DNA from: Gammaproteobacteria bacterium | Lineage (GTDB): Bacteria; Pseudomonadota; Gammaproteobacteria; Burkholderiales; Nitrosomonadaceae | Reading direction: 5' to 3' | DNA: 64,000 nt | NCBI GenBank assembly: GCA_015709635.1 | Contig: CP054180.1 | Span: forward strand, 1,860,001-1,924,000 | Part shown: one piece after another, positions 63,418 through 64,000 of the stretch | How positions within the stretch are numbered: position 1 is the first letter of the stretch | How the letters are laid out: each line of letters starts with the position of its first letter | Translations under genes and position numbers: made by a program | The notes under the pieces: generated by a model | Seen by the model: the letters and a program-made list of their open reading frames with translations, nothing else | Databases searched by the model: none | Told to the model about the DNA's origin: nothing

Positions 63418-64000
63418 CTACCCCGATAACAAACCCATTAAAAAATCAAAATGAGTTTTGCGAATTTGTTTATAACGTCCACCTAGAATGTCATGAATTT
63501 TGTTCTCACTAAGATTACCAGGGTAGTCACTTGCGTGTCGTATCAATATGCGGGGATTGAGGTGCAAGCGATTGCGCAAATCGGCCAAATCGGAGAGATG
63601 TTGCGGCGTAAGTTTGATCCATTCCATCGGGGGAAGCACACGCCAAGCGTTCAAGACAAAGTGAACATGTTCCTTCGGCGCTTTGTCACGAACACCAGCC
63701 AACCAATGATCGATTGCACTGGGCTTGATTGCGCCATTCAGTGATCCTGCAATATTGAGAAGAGCGATTGCGCCGATACCCGTTCGTTCATGTTCAAGTT
63801 GAAGCTCTTTTCGGAGCTCAGGAATAATCTTGATCCATTTTGGCATCTCCGACCAGCGCTTGAGCACATAATTCCAATGATCAGGATGCGCCGTTCTCGT
63901 TTTGCCATTGAGCCAGCGATTGACCATCGCGGCATCAAGACCTTTTGGGCGGTCATTTGCGCCACGCAACATGGCTGAAGCACCAGCACCGCTTGAGATT
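63418..64000 (-). CDS. Unknown protein of tandem about 55-residue repeats (runs off right edge)
   Basis: 194 residues are visible; the frame is open past the ATG at 63970-63972 to the window edge, so the true start is outside. The sequence contains three related units. SGAGASAMLRGANDRPKGL ... VNRWLNGKTRTA ... VLKRWSEMP is the first. TGIGAIALLNIAGSLNGAIK ... IDHWLAGVRDKAP ... VLNAWRVLPP is the second. A looser third is RILIRHASDYPGNL ... IHDILGGRYKQIR. The pattern of short helices around a W-L-x-G turn resembles a helix-turn-helix of the XRE kind, but I cannot name the family. Confidence 0.6.
   Translation of the reverse strand, partial: ISSGAGASAMLRGANDRPKGLDAAMVNRWLNGKTRTAHPDHWNYVLKRWSEMPKWIKIIPELRKELQLEHERTGIGAIALLNIAGSLNGAIKPSAIDHWLAGVRDKAPKEHVHFVLNAWRVLPPMEWIKLTPQHLSDLADLRNRLHLNPRILIRHASDYPGNLSENKIHDILGGRYKQIRKTHFDFLMGLLSG

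Larger units (their letters stand above)
44200..64000. mobile_element. Putative mobilizable genomic island with defence genes
   Basis: From about 44.2 kb the gene content changes from housekeeping to mobilization (mobC, relaxase), toxin-antitoxin (hipBA), antirestriction (ardA), a type III restriction locus, Fic and unknowns, with frequent A+T-rich patches. I see no integrase, no attachment repeats and no type IV secretion genes, so it would depend on a helper and its right end lies beyond the window. The left end is uncertain within 43.7-44.5 kb. Confidence 0.6.

Noticed and set aside
44200..64000. Integrase, attachment repeats or CRISPR array in the accessory region
   Set aside because: I looked for them and saw none within the window; the island's end is probably beyond 64 kb.

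Overview
The window looks like a chromosome segment of a betaproteobacterium, most likely Nitrosomonas or a close relative (inference). The evidence is an arginine-32 EF-P next to its rhamnosyltransferase gene earP, an S-adenosylhomocysteine riboswitch in front of ahcY, an EpsL/EpsB exopolysaccharide pair, a PEP-CTERM protein, and the order nadD-rsfS-rlmH-maf-rng. No rRNA, tRNA or CRISPR array is visible.

Positions 1-43 kb are housekeeping. Reading on the minus strand from about 15 kb down: metK, SAH riboswitch, ahcY, metF, an unknown membrane protein, folD, aceE, aceF, nadD, rsfS, rlmH, maf, rng, a 0.9 kb gene-free gap, and a truncated SulP transporter. This groups the methionine/SAM and folate one-carbon cycle with pyruvate dehydrogenase and a ribosome-maturation cluster. 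On the plus strand, epsL-epsB (15.4-18.1 kb) is followed by an IscR-controlled SUF operon (iscR, sufA, sufB, sufC, sufD, sufS, sufU, nfu; 19-26 kb) ending in a two-way terminator shared with efp. Next come earP, a DUF4126 protein, a universal stress protein, a lipoprotein, two GGDEF proteins, a truncated haemoglobin, malic enzyme, serB, pepA, holC, a small unknown gene and valS. Three copies of a ~140-base element with inverted ends sit between genes at 29.3, 30.6 and 35.6 kb. Behind valS lies the frameshifted signal-peptide end of a lost porin-like gene.

From about 44.2 kb to the right edge the content is accessory and looks like a mobilizable island. It carries a possible oriT, mobC, a relaxase with His where Tyr is usual, an HNH-like protein, a hipBA module with three operator-like sites, a possible structured RNA and ardA. 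Next is a six-part defence locus: a broken HTH gene, a SNF2 helicase, a DUF4391 protein, a type III Mod, a type III Res and a RloC/PrrC-like ATPase with a candidate tRNase end. A GC-rich hairpin region, a Fic protein and the end of a protein built of tandem repeats close the window.

The most interesting unit is the 49.9-61.5 kb locus. It joins a type III restriction-modification pair to an extra helicase, DUF4391 and a possible anticodon nuclease that could act as a second, suicidal line of defence. The Mod gene also has an A+T-rich central block that suggests exchange of its target-recognition domain.
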